Part shown: one piece after another, positions 36,131 through 48,464 of the stretch
Layout of the letters: every line of letters begins with the position of its first letter
Position numbering within the stretch: the stretch's first letter is position 1
Source of the DNA: Cichorium intybus
Lineage: Eukaryota; Streptophyta; Magnoliopsida; Asterales; Asteraceae
Assembly: GCA_023525715.1 (NCBI GenBank)
Contig: CM042012.1
Location: forward strand, 50,730,464 to 50,794,463
Length of the DNA stretch: 64,000 nt
Direction: 5' to 3'
The notes under the pieces: generated by a model
Seen by the model: only the letters and a program-made list of their open reading frames with translations
Told to the model about the DNA's origin: nothing
The model's database searches: none
Translations under genes and position numbers: made by a program

Positions 36131-39100
36131 AGTTCTTACCCCCTTCAAAAGATTCCGTCCTCGGAATCTCTTAGATTTGGCATGGCTGATACAACCATTT
36201 CACCACCGTAATCATGCAATCACGTATGATAATGACATTATCATCTCGTCATCTCACATGACATATATATATACTGTCACACGTTACTTACTCATAATAT
36301 AGCTATAAAACTCAAGCTTCCTCGATTAACATTACAGTCAAAAACTTCCCTACTCTACTTTTCTTTCTGCAAAATCTTTACGCCCACCATTATTCTCGTA
36401 ATATGATCTCTATAACCACATTGGTTGTTACCATTTCACATGGACAACCACTCACTCTTTCAGGGCACTCCCTTGTTATAGCTTTGCCGATACGAAGGTA
36501 TTTCACCTCACTCTTCAAGTGATACTCCAATCATTATCATCACTTACACACACCTATATCTATGGTTCACATCGAGCCATATTCTCAGCGTACCATCCAC
36601 TCTTTCTATAACACTTATCTCAATAACTATTTGAGATTCAACTTCCATTTCCAATCTCGTTAAATGGTTTACTCTAACTCAATAAAGAAAACAGTCTCAC
36701 CGATTCCAAGCTCACATTCTCTCTTAATTTACTTCTCATATCGTAACATGTGAATAATTGATTTCTCATCAACATAGTTCGTAAATACTAGGATAAAAAT
36801 TCAGAAATAACAAAATATTAGAAACTATCTCAAGTTTCACTCACGCCTCCTCTGAATTTGTTATTTAACTCTCGACACTTTAATCACACAAAATCCGTTT
36901 CAGTTGTCTCATCATCACAACCGACTTCAACTTCACTGAAAACACATTCATCTCTGTTCCCTCCTCATTATACATATTAGGTTTTTACCCAATATACAAC
37001 TAACAATCTTCCACCAATTAACTTCTTTTTATCTCAGTTCAACAACATACCTCATGTTGTTTCTCACAATGTACTCGCTTATTATATCATCTCTTATGTG
37101 GACAATTCACATCACGTTCTCACTCAATCGATAATCATTAGATTTATATCAAACTCAATAATTTATTTTCAAATAATTTATCAACGCAACCGCATATATT
37201 CCTCCTGACATACAATCAGTAAGGACTTTTCCTCTCGCCACTTCTCCGTCATTATCACCGTAATCTCTAATTCATCCGTATGACACCAATAGGTCATACG
37301 TATGGCTCACCGAAATCCCTATACACGATTCAAATAATAACATCTGTCACCGCAATCTCTATGGTGAGATCATATCTCATCACTCGGCTATCTCGTTAAT
37401 CTCAAGAAATAATTCAAAATTATTATAACAAAATCTATTATTTATCGTCTCATACGAATAAATAGTTTTGTCATCTTCACACCCACACATTTATTTCACT
37501 GGCAGTAATTGGTTTGATTGCTAAGGAACGAATCCTATCAATCACAACTACAATTACTTTCTTTCTCTTTTAACTCATATCTTCTCATTATATATTTATA
37601 AAACTGTATTTCGTTCAACATGTAAGAAATCTCAAACATACTCAACACAACTACATGATAAATGCACATACTCACAATAACATTTTTCAATAGTATTACT
37701 CATTGTATTATCTCACAATACCTCTTTACTGTTACTCAGCCTCTGATTCGTCCTCTTCTAAACCCGTAGGTTTCAAGCCAGACAAGCTTACTGCTACATT
37801 CATATCTATCCATACGCAAGGATAGTACATGTCTCATTACTCTGTATCATCATAATGTACATGCCTGTCTACACACAAGCACAACACTATAGCACCACTC
37901 TGGCTCAATTCTTGGTACCCCGTACCATCATTTGGTCTCATCATTCATAGTATCTTACAGTACCCCGTACTGTTCTCCAAACTCACTAATCAACACTATC
38001 TCATAATACTTCGTACCGTTCTCTGTTATCAGCACTCAACGCTGTGTTACGGTATCTCATACCGTCCTCTGATCAAAACATGGTACCTCGTACCATTTTC
38101 TGATTTCAATCTATCTCCTCTTCTACTCTAGAAATTTTTCCTTACGGTGTCAAGCCATATAGACTCACCGTCACTCCTCCTTTCGTTTGAGTCACAAAGA
38201 TCCTCACTGCTCTAACCACAAGATACTCGTCTTGTGGTTCTACAGAAATATGTGGTCTCAACCTCAGCTACTCCATATGTAGCCCCACGAAATATGTGAT
38301 CTCAATCATATTTACTCGATATATGGTCCCACAATCATGTGATCTCAACCATATTTACTCGATATATGGTCCCATAATTATGTGGTCTCAACCACCTTTT
38401 CTCAATATATGATCCCACAAAATATGTGGTCTCAACCACATTTACTCAATATATGGTCCCACAATTATGTGGTCTCAACCATATTTACTCAGTAACTAAC
38501 TCAATCTCTAAGCCAATAAGGCCTATATGAACCACTCTAGGTTCTCTCAATTATACCACAAAGTACTCTTTATGTGGTTATTCGAATGTCCTCTAACATC
38601 TCTGTCACAAATATCTCATTATGTGACAACTCCAATTCGTAGAATTTAACACTCAACATATCAACTCATAATCAGCTATGGTGCGCAATCAGCTACGCAC
38701 TCCTCGTCTTTCCCAACTCATACTCTTTTGGCTATCTCAGCCATTCATTGTGATCAATCATAAGTACTAGTCATGTGGCCCCACAAAATATGTGGTCTCA
38801 ACCACAAAGTACTTGTACATAAAAGTCTCGTCACATCTGTGTAACAACAAACACTATATATATACAATATCAAAATTTATATATATATTTACCATGTATA
38901 TACTCTTTATACACACTTCTCTAAGGTTGTTAAGTACTCATTAAGCAACCATTTATAATCTCAGTTATATACAATCACAAAGCACTCATTATGTGATATG
39001 TAAACATTACCTCAAATGGACATGGGATTCTCATCTCAATGCCGATTACTACATTTTATAATCACAATTCTCTAATACATGTAATCTCAATTGATCTTTT

Positions 39101-39755
39101 ACGTGTCTACATATTTTATACATATTCTATTACATGTATTATCAACAATTAAACACGCGCGACACGTTACAGCTAACATGTTAAGTAAAATTATTTGCAT
39201 ACCTCATAGCAACAAAATCTTGTCTCCTCATTAGTTAAACCTTGCGTACCGCGGTTCTCAAATCTTGAGTGTACTCAGCTACACTCACATATCTCAACTC
39301 TTAGCTCATGCTCAACATATGCTCAAACTCTTTCTCATCATCAGTTAGAATTTTGCCTCGACCGAGATTTCATCTTAACATCTCATCATCAGTTGGAATC
39401 TCGTCATTCTGGAATCTCATCTCGTATTCAGTTGACATCTCATAATTAGCTGAATTTCTTTTCTTCTCGTTGGTTGATATCTGATATCAGCCAAAATTTT
39501 GTCTCATCATCCACTATTGGTCCAACCGGCTCTTACCAATTTCTCAACTCATCCTTTATCTGACTCCATATCTGTATTTACACACAGAAAACAACAAATA
39601 ATAATATAACATAATAGTTATACTTAACTCATACTCTAACATATCCAACCGTATCTTTTCCACGCATGTGATAGGGGCTCTCTCTCTTCTCGGTTTAAGT
39701 CTAGGACTCTACACTCAAAGACCTAGTTCGCTTAAACCATGCTCTGATACCAACT
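36131..39755 (-). other. non-coding interior of element D with primer site
   Basis: 3.6 kb rich in CTCA/ATCTCA words on the plus strand. No recognisable gag, pol or other protein in any frame. The primer site is the minus strand of 39737-39752 (TGGTATCAGAGCATGG), two bases inside the LTR. This matches the design of large non-coding LTR derivatives. Confidence 0.75.
38247..38490 (-). repeat. ~43-bp tandem repeats inside element D
   Basis: About five imperfect units built from ATGTGGTCTCAACCA, TTTACTC and ATATATGGTCCCACAA. A detached unit is at about 38775-38810. The GTGG and CCAC words make each unit able to fold on itself. Confidence 0.75.
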
Positions 39756-40456
39756 TGTAACACCCGGTTTCTCATACAAAGTACACCCAAAAATTTTCAA
39801 CAATTTACACAACAAAATGGGTATACTTGTAATCAAAGCATGGATCAAGATTTTATCATCACAATAATTACATAAAAGGGTCCTTACAATCTTAACCAGG
39901 CATTACAAATAAATCTACTTCAACTAAAGGACAGGCTCTAAACTGTCCATCTCTCTTTATCATATGCCTTCCCCTATCACAGCTACAGATACCTGCAAAA
40001 CAACACCACATTCAAGTGTAAGCTTATAAAGCTTAGTGAGAAATCTCAATCATACTCCACAATTTCTTTCAGTAAATTCTCTTATCATTCTTCTTTTGCT
40101 AGTCTCATTAGCAATATTCACTCTCTCTAAACTCTGAAACCTGCAAACATATTAGCTTTACAAACACTAGCTAATTAGTAGTAATATCAACTCAATAAAT
40201 AAGTATCTCAATTGATACTACTCATAAACTCAATCCCACATACTCATATAAACTCATTACACTATCAATTATGCTCAATTATAACAGTCATCATGGTTGT
40301 AACAATCAAACTCAAAGACTCTTTAACTCACTCACTCTAGCATATACTCTGATCTTATGTTCAAGTATAGACTATAACTCGTCTCTTGTTATCCACAATT
40401 AACAGAATCACTTTAACTCTAAACTACCACAAAATCAATACAACACACATATATGT

Positions 40457-40527
<71 letters not shown>

Positions 40528-41728
40528 TTAATCTCTATGATTATCTCAGTCATTTAGTATATTCATTCAAACCAAGTACTCATATATAACAGTGGATTCT
40601 AAACCTTGTTTAACTCGTACAATTATACATTAAATGGGTTAGAACAACACATATAAATTCATTCCACTTCAACTCTATTCCACCCCGAACTCTATTCCAC
40701 TTCAAACTCTATTCTAGCTCATAAGCCCTCATGGCTATATAAATTAACTCAAAACTCTTTAATGTGACTACATTAACATCTACTCAGTTTATACAATCAA
40801 TATATATATATATATATATTATATTCAGTCTACCATAAGGTAGATTTTTACTCAAGTACATAAGAGTACTCACCTGATATTGGTTTAGTAAGTGGAACTC
40901 CCAAAACGCGCATACCGGACTCCTGATCGGTAGACTTGGTCGTATCACCATAGTCTAAATCAATTTCTCAATTATCCACAATTATCTCAATATCATTTAT
41001 CTCAAATATGTATATCTCAAAACAGGAAAAAGGAGTATAAACGGTAATTATCAACTCCATATTTACCGAAACCCCCAAATCCGCGGTTCTACTCATTCAA
41101 CCGTAGGAACTCGACAATAATCTCACCAATAACTCTAAAGGCATCCACTAACAACCTACTAACAACGTATATTTCAATTTATAGCTAAAACATGAAGATT
41201 GAAAGCTAGGGTTTGAAACCCCAAAAACCAAGAAATACTCACCTCGACAAATTCGAAAGCAAGACCACGTTTACGGGGTTAGATCCGCATCACTTTACAC
41301 TTCCCTACAAATCTCCGGCTTTAATTTGACTCAAAATCGCCTCTATAAGCTCTGAAAATCGATTTGGAATGTTTGTGGGTCGAGAAATGGTTTAAATGAG
41401 GGCAAAAATCGAATTTATACCCGCACGAAACCCGACCCGGGCTGTCAAACCCGCCCCGGGTTTTGATCCGCAATTCACCGCCTCAGACCTAGCACAGCAC
41501 GGTCCGGGTTTTGTGACCCGACCCGGGTTACTGCTGAACACGACCCGGGTTTTGTGACCCAACCCGGGTTTGTTGATTTTCATTTTCCTTTGTTTCTTTT
41601 ATCTCTTTTAGCATTCTATTTTTCTTTGATAAATTTTTAAACATCGTAACTCACGTTTTAACTCATCTATGCTCGTTTATATCAAAAGTTAAAATAACTC
41701 TACCATAATTTAAAATTACGGTATTACA
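39756..41728 (-). repeat. 5' LTR of element D
   Basis: 1973 bp, nearly identical to 34142-36130 apart from a shorter TA tract (40463-40523) and about ten single-base changes. Followed by target duplicate ACTGA. Confidence 0.92.
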
Positions 41729-42081
41729 ACTGATCACCGTCATAAGTAGTTATGATCGGGGTGACATACCGAATAGTGGTAAAACACTATAGTTGGTACG
41801 GATTTTCGATCCGACTACTTGGAAGCATTGGTGAGCCCAGTTGCTGCCAATTAAGAGAACTTTAGGACGAGATACAGTCTATGTGACAGTTTGATTGATT
41901 TTGCAACTGGTCTTAAAACCAGTGGGAGTAATCATCAAAAGAAACCAACATGGACAGAAACGTACCTTCAGAGCATCTGGTTGAGTGAGACTATACTCAG
42001 AGTCATGTAATTGACTCCGAGAGAAGCACTGTCAATAGAAGATGAAATCTGAAAAGATACTGCATAATGTAAGTCGTTAGT

Positions 42082-42105
42082 GGAGCGCGTGTGGATTACC
42101 GGCAC
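42082..42105 (+). other. hairpin-enclosed 24-nt motif in copia C, 3' copy 1
   Basis: GGAGCGCGTGTGG, ATT, ACCGGCAC between TTAGT and ACTAA. Confidence 0.65.
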
Positions 42106-43040
42106 ACTAATGGGGACTCACAAAGAATATGCCAGTATAAAGGTACATGGGCCCGGGATATCCCTGCGGGCATCTCGTAAGAAAGGATATTTAGATTCTC
42201 GAAATATGCCAAAGGATTGGGTTTTGAGAATGGGCTGAAAGATTTCCATTAAGATGTTAGAAAGGTTTGGATTCTGAAAATGTGCGATAAGCTCTGGATT
42301 TTGTGAATAGTCCATAACCGTGTCAAAGCCAGTGGGAGTATCACTGTTATCTATCTCCGCATGTGTGTTACATACTGTTTCTAGGAAACGTCTACTTTCA
42401 TTACAAAGTGTAATGACTTGGTGTTAAGAGACGGATCGCTATGAAAGACTTAATAAAGATACGGCATGCTCGGGTGGTTACAAACGTCTATGAGATAGAT
42501 CGAAACTCTGCCAAGATGATCTTGATGAGACTCAAGATGCATAGATCAGGAAAGGAGTTTCCTGTCATTGCAAAGTGTGATGATTTGGCATGAGATGTAT
42601 GAAAGGTGCGACGTACTCACATAATCCATTGACATATATCAAATAGATGTTGTCATCAGTATAAACCTAGCCATAATAAGCATGATCTTGATAAGATTCA
42701 AGATGCATGAGAAAAAGTCTCCGAAAGGATATAGTTATTAAAGGTCGTGACACAAGGATTATGAGTAATCCTAAGATTCCAAAAGGATTTGGAATAGGAC
42801 TGGATCGAATCCAACAAGGTTCTTGGATCGATCAGAAGTGTCATGAACATGTCTTGATGACTTAATGCTTAGAGCATACTGAGTCAGATTCAGGATATGA
42901 CCTGGCTGGGAATACTTAATGGATTTTGTACATACATGAGAAATCATTGGAAAATGATTAGGGGTGAATGTTGATAACAATTTGAAAAGAGTTTTTCAAA
43001 TAAGGACTTAATGGTTAAAGAATTTCGTTGGCATTCCGAT

Positions 43041-43064
43041 GGAGCGCGTGTGGCTCACCGGCAC
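43041..43064 (+). other. hairpin-enclosed 24-nt motif in copia C, 3' copy 2
   Basis: GGAGCGCGTGTGG, CTC, ACCGGCAC between CGAT and ATCG; the copia B equivalent has TGAT and ATCA. Confidence 0.65.
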
Positions 43065-44149
43065 ATCGTAACACCTCGAAATAGTCTTAGGGTGCGGTCA
43101 TGTGGACTAAAGATCCCGAGAACCATGGAAAGTCACAGTACATAGAATGGGGTTGTTAGTGAGAATGACGGTATGACCAAAATTGAAATATCATCGGAAG
43201 GATATCCAATCGGATAAAGTGTATAAATGTGTAACATTTGAATACATAGAAAGAGTGAAAGGTCAAGTAGACATAGATACATAACACGAATTAAATAGTT
43301 TAAAAGGAATCTAGAAACCGATAATAGTTTATGTAAAATCCGACTTGGTGATTACCTCGTGGAGACTTGGTAATTAGGCAAGAGTAGCCACCAGTCAGAT
43401 TTTAAGTTTCAATTTTGCATGTTTCACTTCCCGAATAATTTGATTATTCAAAAGTCCACAGTCGCTCATACTTTTCGGGAGTAAGTATGAACAAAGACTG
43501 TCGTGAATTGGTTTGTAGATTGTCTAAGGAGTTAGACATTGCAGTAAGACTGCTACAACGTTCATGAGTACTTAGAAATAGAGATTTGAGTATTGGATAA
43601 ACCCGCGCTCAATAGATTGCTTCATGGATTACATCACGAGCAATGTTGAGACGATAATATCGTATGATCTTGAAGCGGAGACATATGAGTTGAAATTTAC
43701 GATTCGGTTGTACATTGATGATGCGAAACGCATCGGTAACTCGATGTTATAAAACGCATTGTTGTGTACGATTTGATAAGAAAAAGACACAACCATATGA
43801 GTCAAAGCTTATTCGTTCCTTGACCCTGATGGGAAACAGATATTTGTAGGCCGCTCGATGATTTTGAAGTTGACTTAAGTGCTGGCCAGCCTGGACTAAA
43901 TTGATGTGTTCAATTAGAAGTCTGAAAGTCATAAGCAGAATCGGAAATCGGGAAACAGAGTATCGGACAGAGATTGATCTCAATCCATGTCTCGTGTCTG
44001 GAAATATCTTGTTGGACGAAGGATCATATGATCACTTATCTTTGGACGGAACTGACTAGGTCAGAGTTCGGCAGCAGTTTCTAGGAAGCTGCAGGTTGTT
44101 TATTAATCAGAAGATAAATTAAAGTCATAGACTTATCCAAGTGGCAGAC

Positions 44150-44916
44150 TGTTGGATTAGGTGTCTAAGCCATGACTTTACAACTATATTTATCTTGTTA
44201 ATTGAAGCAAAGTCCATTTGGGTTGCCCTCATAGCTGGAGGTCAGGATAGAGTTCAGTTGAGTAAAAGGTTGATTTATTAATTATGTAATAAATCAATAG
44301 AATTAATTAAATGGTTTATTAATATATTTAAGTGTTAATATATTAATTAGAAACTATAATAATTAATTGAGATTTAATCTAGAATTAATTGGATTTAATT
44401 CAGTGATTAAATTAATTAATTAAAAGTGTGAGGACTAGTTTGTATTTATTCAATAGTTGAATAACTGGCAAAGAGAAGTCCAGGGGCCAAAAGTGGCGCC
44501 ACCCTTGGAGGCTTCTCTAGGGTTGGCGAAAACCCTAATTAGGGTTTAGGGATCTGGTCCAAATGGTCAACAGGCTTGCCCACTTGGAGGCTCCTTAGGG
44601 TTTCAGGTGTAACCCTAGGAGGCTATAAAAGGAACCCTTTGGCTCCCCATTATTCACGCCAACTTCAACCAAGATTACTCTGCTGGACTGTCTTCTCCAT
44701 TGCTGTGGGTATGACTTGCATCTGAGGCAAGACACTTGTGCTGCTAGCTTCAAGAACAAGATTCAAAGGTTGATTCTTCTGATTTGAACTTTAGAAATAA
44801 TTGTTGGCCTTTAGGTTTTAGTTTATTATCTTCATAGAAGAAAACATAGATCTTTCTAGGGTTGCATGTGAACCATAAGATTTATTTGTGTTCTTTGTTT
44901 GCTAGAAAACCCTTCA
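44150..44916 (+). repeat. 3' LTR of copia C
   Basis: 767 bp, ends CCTTCA, followed by target duplicate ATACT and then the resumed leader of copia E. Confidence 0.93.
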
Positions 44917-45497
44917 ATACTACCATTTTATAGGCAGTCGCCTTATACCCTCTTTATAGGACAGTTTTGTGAATGAGGCCTACTAACGGTAAGACAAACC
45001 AGTTTTATCTTACATATAATTATTAACTTTTAATCATAAATATATAAGATATATTTTAAACTCTTTAAAATATTTTAGATTTAGTTTTCTATTAATTTTC
45101 GCAAATTAATACATATTTTTCGAAAATTTAAATTAAATATTTAAGTGATTTAATTAGTCTTTTAATTAAACAATTTAATAAAACTAATTAAATCAAGGAA
45201 GGGGAATCACAAAAATTAATCAAATTAATTTCCTAACCCTATCCCCTAATCTCGAAAATTACATGCAAGGGATAAGGGGTTCCATTTATTTAATTATTAA
45301 ATAATTACGAAAAATAACAACCAACTATCCAAGGCAGGCATAGAAATCGCAGACAATGGGAAGGAGGCTAGGGTTTGCAAAACCCTAGCCACCAAAATCG
45401 ATGGTGGCCTTGTGAGGGTCATGATTTCGCAAATCACCCATCACATGCAAACAATTATATCAAATTCACAAGAAAAACAAATTGGCTCTGATACCAT
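44917..45497 (-). other. leader of copia E next to its LTR, with primer site
   Basis: Antisense homologue of the AT-rich part of the copia A leader, including the CTAGGGTTTGCAAAACCCTAG inverted block. Primer site TGGTATCAGAGCC on the minus strand of 45484-45496, one base from the LTR. Confidence 0.8.
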
Positions 45498-46715
45498 TGA
45501 AGGGTTTTGCATAAACAATGAACTAAATTATTCCTAAGTTCACATGCAACCCTAAAAGAGATCTATGTTTTTCTACAATGAATATATAATAAAAACCTAA
45601 AGGCCAACAATTATTTCTAAAGTACAAATCAAGAAAACCAACCTTAAATTCTTGATCCAAAAGCTAGCAGCAAAAGTATCCTGCCTCAAGTGGAGTCACA
45701 CCCAAGCAATGGAGGAGAGAAGACAGCAGAATTCCTTCAGAGAGATCAAGTTGGCACAGGATTAGGGTTCCCCAGGGGTTCCCTATTTATAGTTTCAGAC
45801 AGTGTTGCAAAACTCGGCCAACTCGGCCGAGTACTCGGACTCGGCTAGGTACCTTGGCGATTTTTCAAGAATCGATCTAATAAATTGGACTAGCTATTAC
45901 TCGGAATTCCTCGGAAATTCCTCGGAATTCCTCGGAAATTCCTCGGATTTCCTCAGAATTCCTTGGAAATTCCTCGGATTTAACCGGAAATTCCTCGGTC
46001 AAACCTTATACTCGGTTTGTTGACTGAAAAAAATGAAAATAAACCCCTAAATTAACTGATATTCATCTATTTTGTTATAAATCTAATGAACTTATAATAT
46101 TTGTCATATATATAATTTACCAAAAATAAATTTCTTTATAATTTACGTTATCCGAGTACTCGTCCGAGTACTCCCCGCCTAGCCGAGTAATCGCTACTCG
46201 CTAGTCCACCGACCTGGGAACGCCTAGCGTCTTTTGCAACACTGGTTTCAGGTAGCACAACTTAAAACCCTAGAGCCCAACTTTGACAAGCCTTTTATCA
46301 AATGGGCAAAGCTTTTGCTAAACCCAAATTAGGGTTTCGAGATTTGTGGTGTCACCACAAGATCTCACCACTTTCCACCCCTATCCACTGGCCAGTCAAT
46401 ATTCTACTATTAAATAATTACACAACCAGTCCCTGCACTTTTAATTAATTAAATTAATCACTAAATTAAATCCAATTAATTCTAGATTAATTTCTAATTA
46501 ATTATTATAGTTTCTAATTAATATATTAACACTTAAATATATTAATAAACTATTTATTTATTTCTATTGATTTATTAACCAATTAATAAATCAACATTTC
46601 TCTCTAGTGACTTCTACATCAATCCTTCTGCTATGAGGGCAACCCAAATGGACTTTGCTTCAATTAATAAGATAAATACAAATATAAAGTCATGGCTTAG
46701 ACACCTAATCCAACA
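45498..46715 (-). repeat. 5' LTR of copia E, enlarged by a hAT insertion
   Basis: 1218 bp in total, 765 bp after removing the 445-bp insert and its 8-bp duplication. Ends match the copia A LTR (reverse complement of TGTTGG...CTTCA). The plus-strand right end reads CACCTAATCCAACA. Confidence 0.9.
45800..46244. mobile_element. hAT-type MITE in the LTR of copia E
   Basis: 445 bp with terminal inverted repeats CAGTGTTGCAAAA / TTTTGCAACACTG and an 8-bp target duplication GTTTCAGA (45792-45799) / GTTTCAGG (46245-46252), 7 of 8 matching. The ends and duplication length are those of hAT elements. The interior has no transposase. It contains CTCGGCCGAGTACTCGG and a run of CTCGGAATTC / CTCGGAAATTC repeats (45890-45990). 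Confidence 0.88.
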
Positions 46716-46718
46716 ACT

Positions 46719-47309
46719 AGAGGAATGTTAAACGAGTTCGAAAACGCAGTCCTTCGCGAACCTTCTAAAGTTCCGGTCCTCGACGGTACAATTCATCCGT
46801 TAGCTAGATATGTGATGAATTACATAAGCTTGATTTCAGATTACAAACAAACCCTAGGAGAATTAATCGTGTCTAGACCTGTAACTGGCTCCTGATACTC
46901 GAACGATTTAACTACTCCATATATGGATTTCACAGATCACGAAGAGCAATCGTCATTAGCACTCAATTTAAACTAGATAATAGTGATTTTGCGATTCAAT
47001 TTAGAAGGAAAATACAAGCACAAAAAAGACAGTACGTTTGCTCATTTGTTCATCATGAACAATGTGCACTACATCGTTAAAAAAATCAAAGGCTCACCAG
47101 AGTTAAGAGAGATGATAGGAGACAATTACCTCAGAAAACTTAGAGCAAACTTCCAGCAGGCTGCAACAAGCTACCAACGATCAACCTAGGTAGGCGTACT
47201 GTATTGTTGAGAGACGAAGGGTTACACGTGAGTGGAAGTTTCTCATCGGGCTTTTCAAAGTCTGCTTTGAGAGAACGATTCAAGTCGGAATGAACTAAAT
47301 CAAAGATAA
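46719..47309 (+). pseudogene. EXO70 (pseudogene): EXO70 exocyst subunit, pseudogene fragment
   Basis: Clear similarity to the conserved middle and C-terminal half of plant EXO70 proteins, which tether secretory vesicles at the plasma membrane. Read in one frame: RGMLNEFENAVLREPSK, TIHPLARYVMNYISLISDYK, then FNLEGKYKH, AHLFIMNNVHYIVKKIKGSP and LRKLRANFQQAATSYQRST; after a +1 shift near 47200, DEGLHVSGSFSSGFSKSALR. Damage: TGA near 46892, TAA-type and TAG stops near 46975 and 47187, the frame shift, and a stop at about 47309 where similarity ends. The fragment begins right at the border of the copia E LTR, so the upstream part is either across E, outside the window, or lost. Lack of introns in this block is normal for EXO70 genes. 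Not functional. Confidence 0.85.
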
Positions 47310-47623
47310 ATCCAAAAATGGAGTCGGAGAAATTAAAAGGGATATCAGTGATGAGGTTGTGTCATAAACCCTTGGAAGCCATTCAATTATGAGCTTATCA
47401 TCTGCTATTAAAGGGTAACGATCGAAAGTAAGGCCTCGACGATTTAGCTCTAAACCGATATTCAATATCCATCACCACCGGTCTCCGCCTCTTTTCCTCC
47501 ACCACGTGCAAACCCACCTGAAATTCCCCCACCGCGATAGAGGTTTTGTTCAAAAAATTAGGAACGATTGGGATATCGTGGAGCTTGATGTTGTGGGGTA
47601 TGCGGGTTTTTCTGGGGACGATG

Positions 47624-47663
<40 letters not shown>

Positions 47664-48429
47664 TGTGGGGTGGGGGTGAGTGGATTTTTTTTAATTTTTT
47701 AATTATTAGAAAATAAAAAGAAATAGAAATAACAAGTAACAAAGGGTAAGAAGGTCTTTTTACATTGATCAGAGAACTCCGACGTCCATTTACGAAACAA
47801 CATGAACCATGCACGTTTAATTTGTAATATTTGACCAAAACTGCAACCTTAGACGAAACACAGAAATATAAATATAATTTACTCTAAATTTTAAGAAATG
47901 GTCACTGAAAATATTGGTCCATATGGCATCTAGCTAAAATTACACAAGAACATCTAACAAATGATAACCAATTTGAAATAAATTAACATACTAAATGTCA
48001 TCCATACAATTACAAGTGTCACGTTCCTATAAAAAAAATTAATTGAGATAAAAAGAAATTAAATAAATTGAAAAAGGTTAAAAACGCCACACTAAGTACT
48101 AACCGGTTAAAATAAGTAATTCCCCAACATCCCTTAAATGGTTTTTGAAGATAAAATAGACGCGTTGGTTGCATTGATATGCGAGATTGTTTTGTCAGAA
48201 CTTGGTGGGGACGCACCTCACTTCTTAGAGAGAGAAAGTACACACTGCTGGCCCTTTTCAAAACTCGAAGAGGTACTCTGTATCTGATAGACTGATACCA
48301 GTCTTTTTACTCTCTGCTAACCCCCACTCTAATTTTTCTGTTCCACCTTTCCCCACCTTAACTACGTTATAAAAAGTTCCATAAAATTAATATTAAGTTG
48401 ACATAAAATGGGTCTCACACTTTTCGTAT

Positions 48430-48464
<35 letters not shown>
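47310..48464. other. unassigned region with one weak minus-strand frame
   Basis: No recognised gene. A minus-strand open stretch from about 47630 to 47398 reads VPRKTRIPHNIKLHDIPIVP...VVEEKRRRPVVMDIEYRFRAK with protein-like composition, but its upstream part runs into a GA microsatellite that translates as a Leu-Ser run, and no start or family is evident. The rest (47700-48464) is AT-rich with a short TA tract at 48429-48455. Confidence 0.4.
47627..47659. repeat. (AG)n microsatellite
   Basis: About 16 AG units. It produces a spurious Leu-Ser repeat on the minus strand. Confidence 0.95.

Larger units (their letters stand above)
34142..41728 (-). mobile_element. non-coding LTR element D, young
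   Basis: LTRs at 34142-36130 and 39756-41728, ending TGTAA...TTACA, with a perfect target duplication ACTGA (34137-34141 and 41729-41733). A tRNA-Met-type primer site on the minus strand (39737-39752) and a purine tract next to the left LTR (minus strand of about 36131-36148, AAGGGGGTAAGAACT) set the orientation. Internal 3.6 kb has no open frame of note. By eye the LTRs differ at about 10 positions in almost 2 kb plus TA-tract length, so the insertion is recent. Whether the family is Ty3/gypsy cannot be decided from this copy. A diverged relative lies at 59227. Confidence 0.9.
41734..44149 (+). other. non-coding interior of copia C, right part
   Basis: No coding potential. Homologous to 12075-14500 of copia B (inverted) and, for its last 700 bases, to the 3' non-coding region of copia A. 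Contains hairpin-enclosed motifs at 42082-42105 and 43041-43064, and the polypurine tract AAGTGGCAGA (44139-44148). Confidence 0.75.
29952..44916 (+). mobile_element. non-autonomous copia element C, interrupted by element D
   Basis: LTRs of 767 bp each (29952-30718 and 44150-44916), flanked by a perfect target duplication ATACT (29947-29951 and 44917-44921). tRNA-Met primer site after the left LTR; polypurine tract AAGTGGCAGA before the right one. Without D the element is about 7.4 kb. It codes only for decayed gag and a scrap of protease, followed by about 3.7 kb of non-coding sequence shared with copia B. By eye the LTRs differ at about 5 positions. Inserted in the leader of copia E. Confidence 0.92.
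25460..46715 (-). mobile_element. Ty1/copia element E, 3' end missing from window
   Basis: Same family as copia A, minus orientation. 5' LTR 45498-46715 (enlarged by a hAT MITE), primer site 45484-45496, leader split by copia C, then gag-pol from 29265 down to 25460. There RNase H is cut by the gypsy2 LTR; the remaining RNase H, 3' non-coding part and 3' LTR should lie to the left of gypsy2, outside the window. On the other side E adjoins an EXO70 pseudogene. Confidence 0.88.

Noticed and set aside
47398..47838. 146-residue minus-strand protein with a Leu-Ser run
   Set aside because: Half of it is the (AG)n microsatellite and flanking AT-rich sequence; only the 47398-47630 part looks protein-like and has no supporting family or start.
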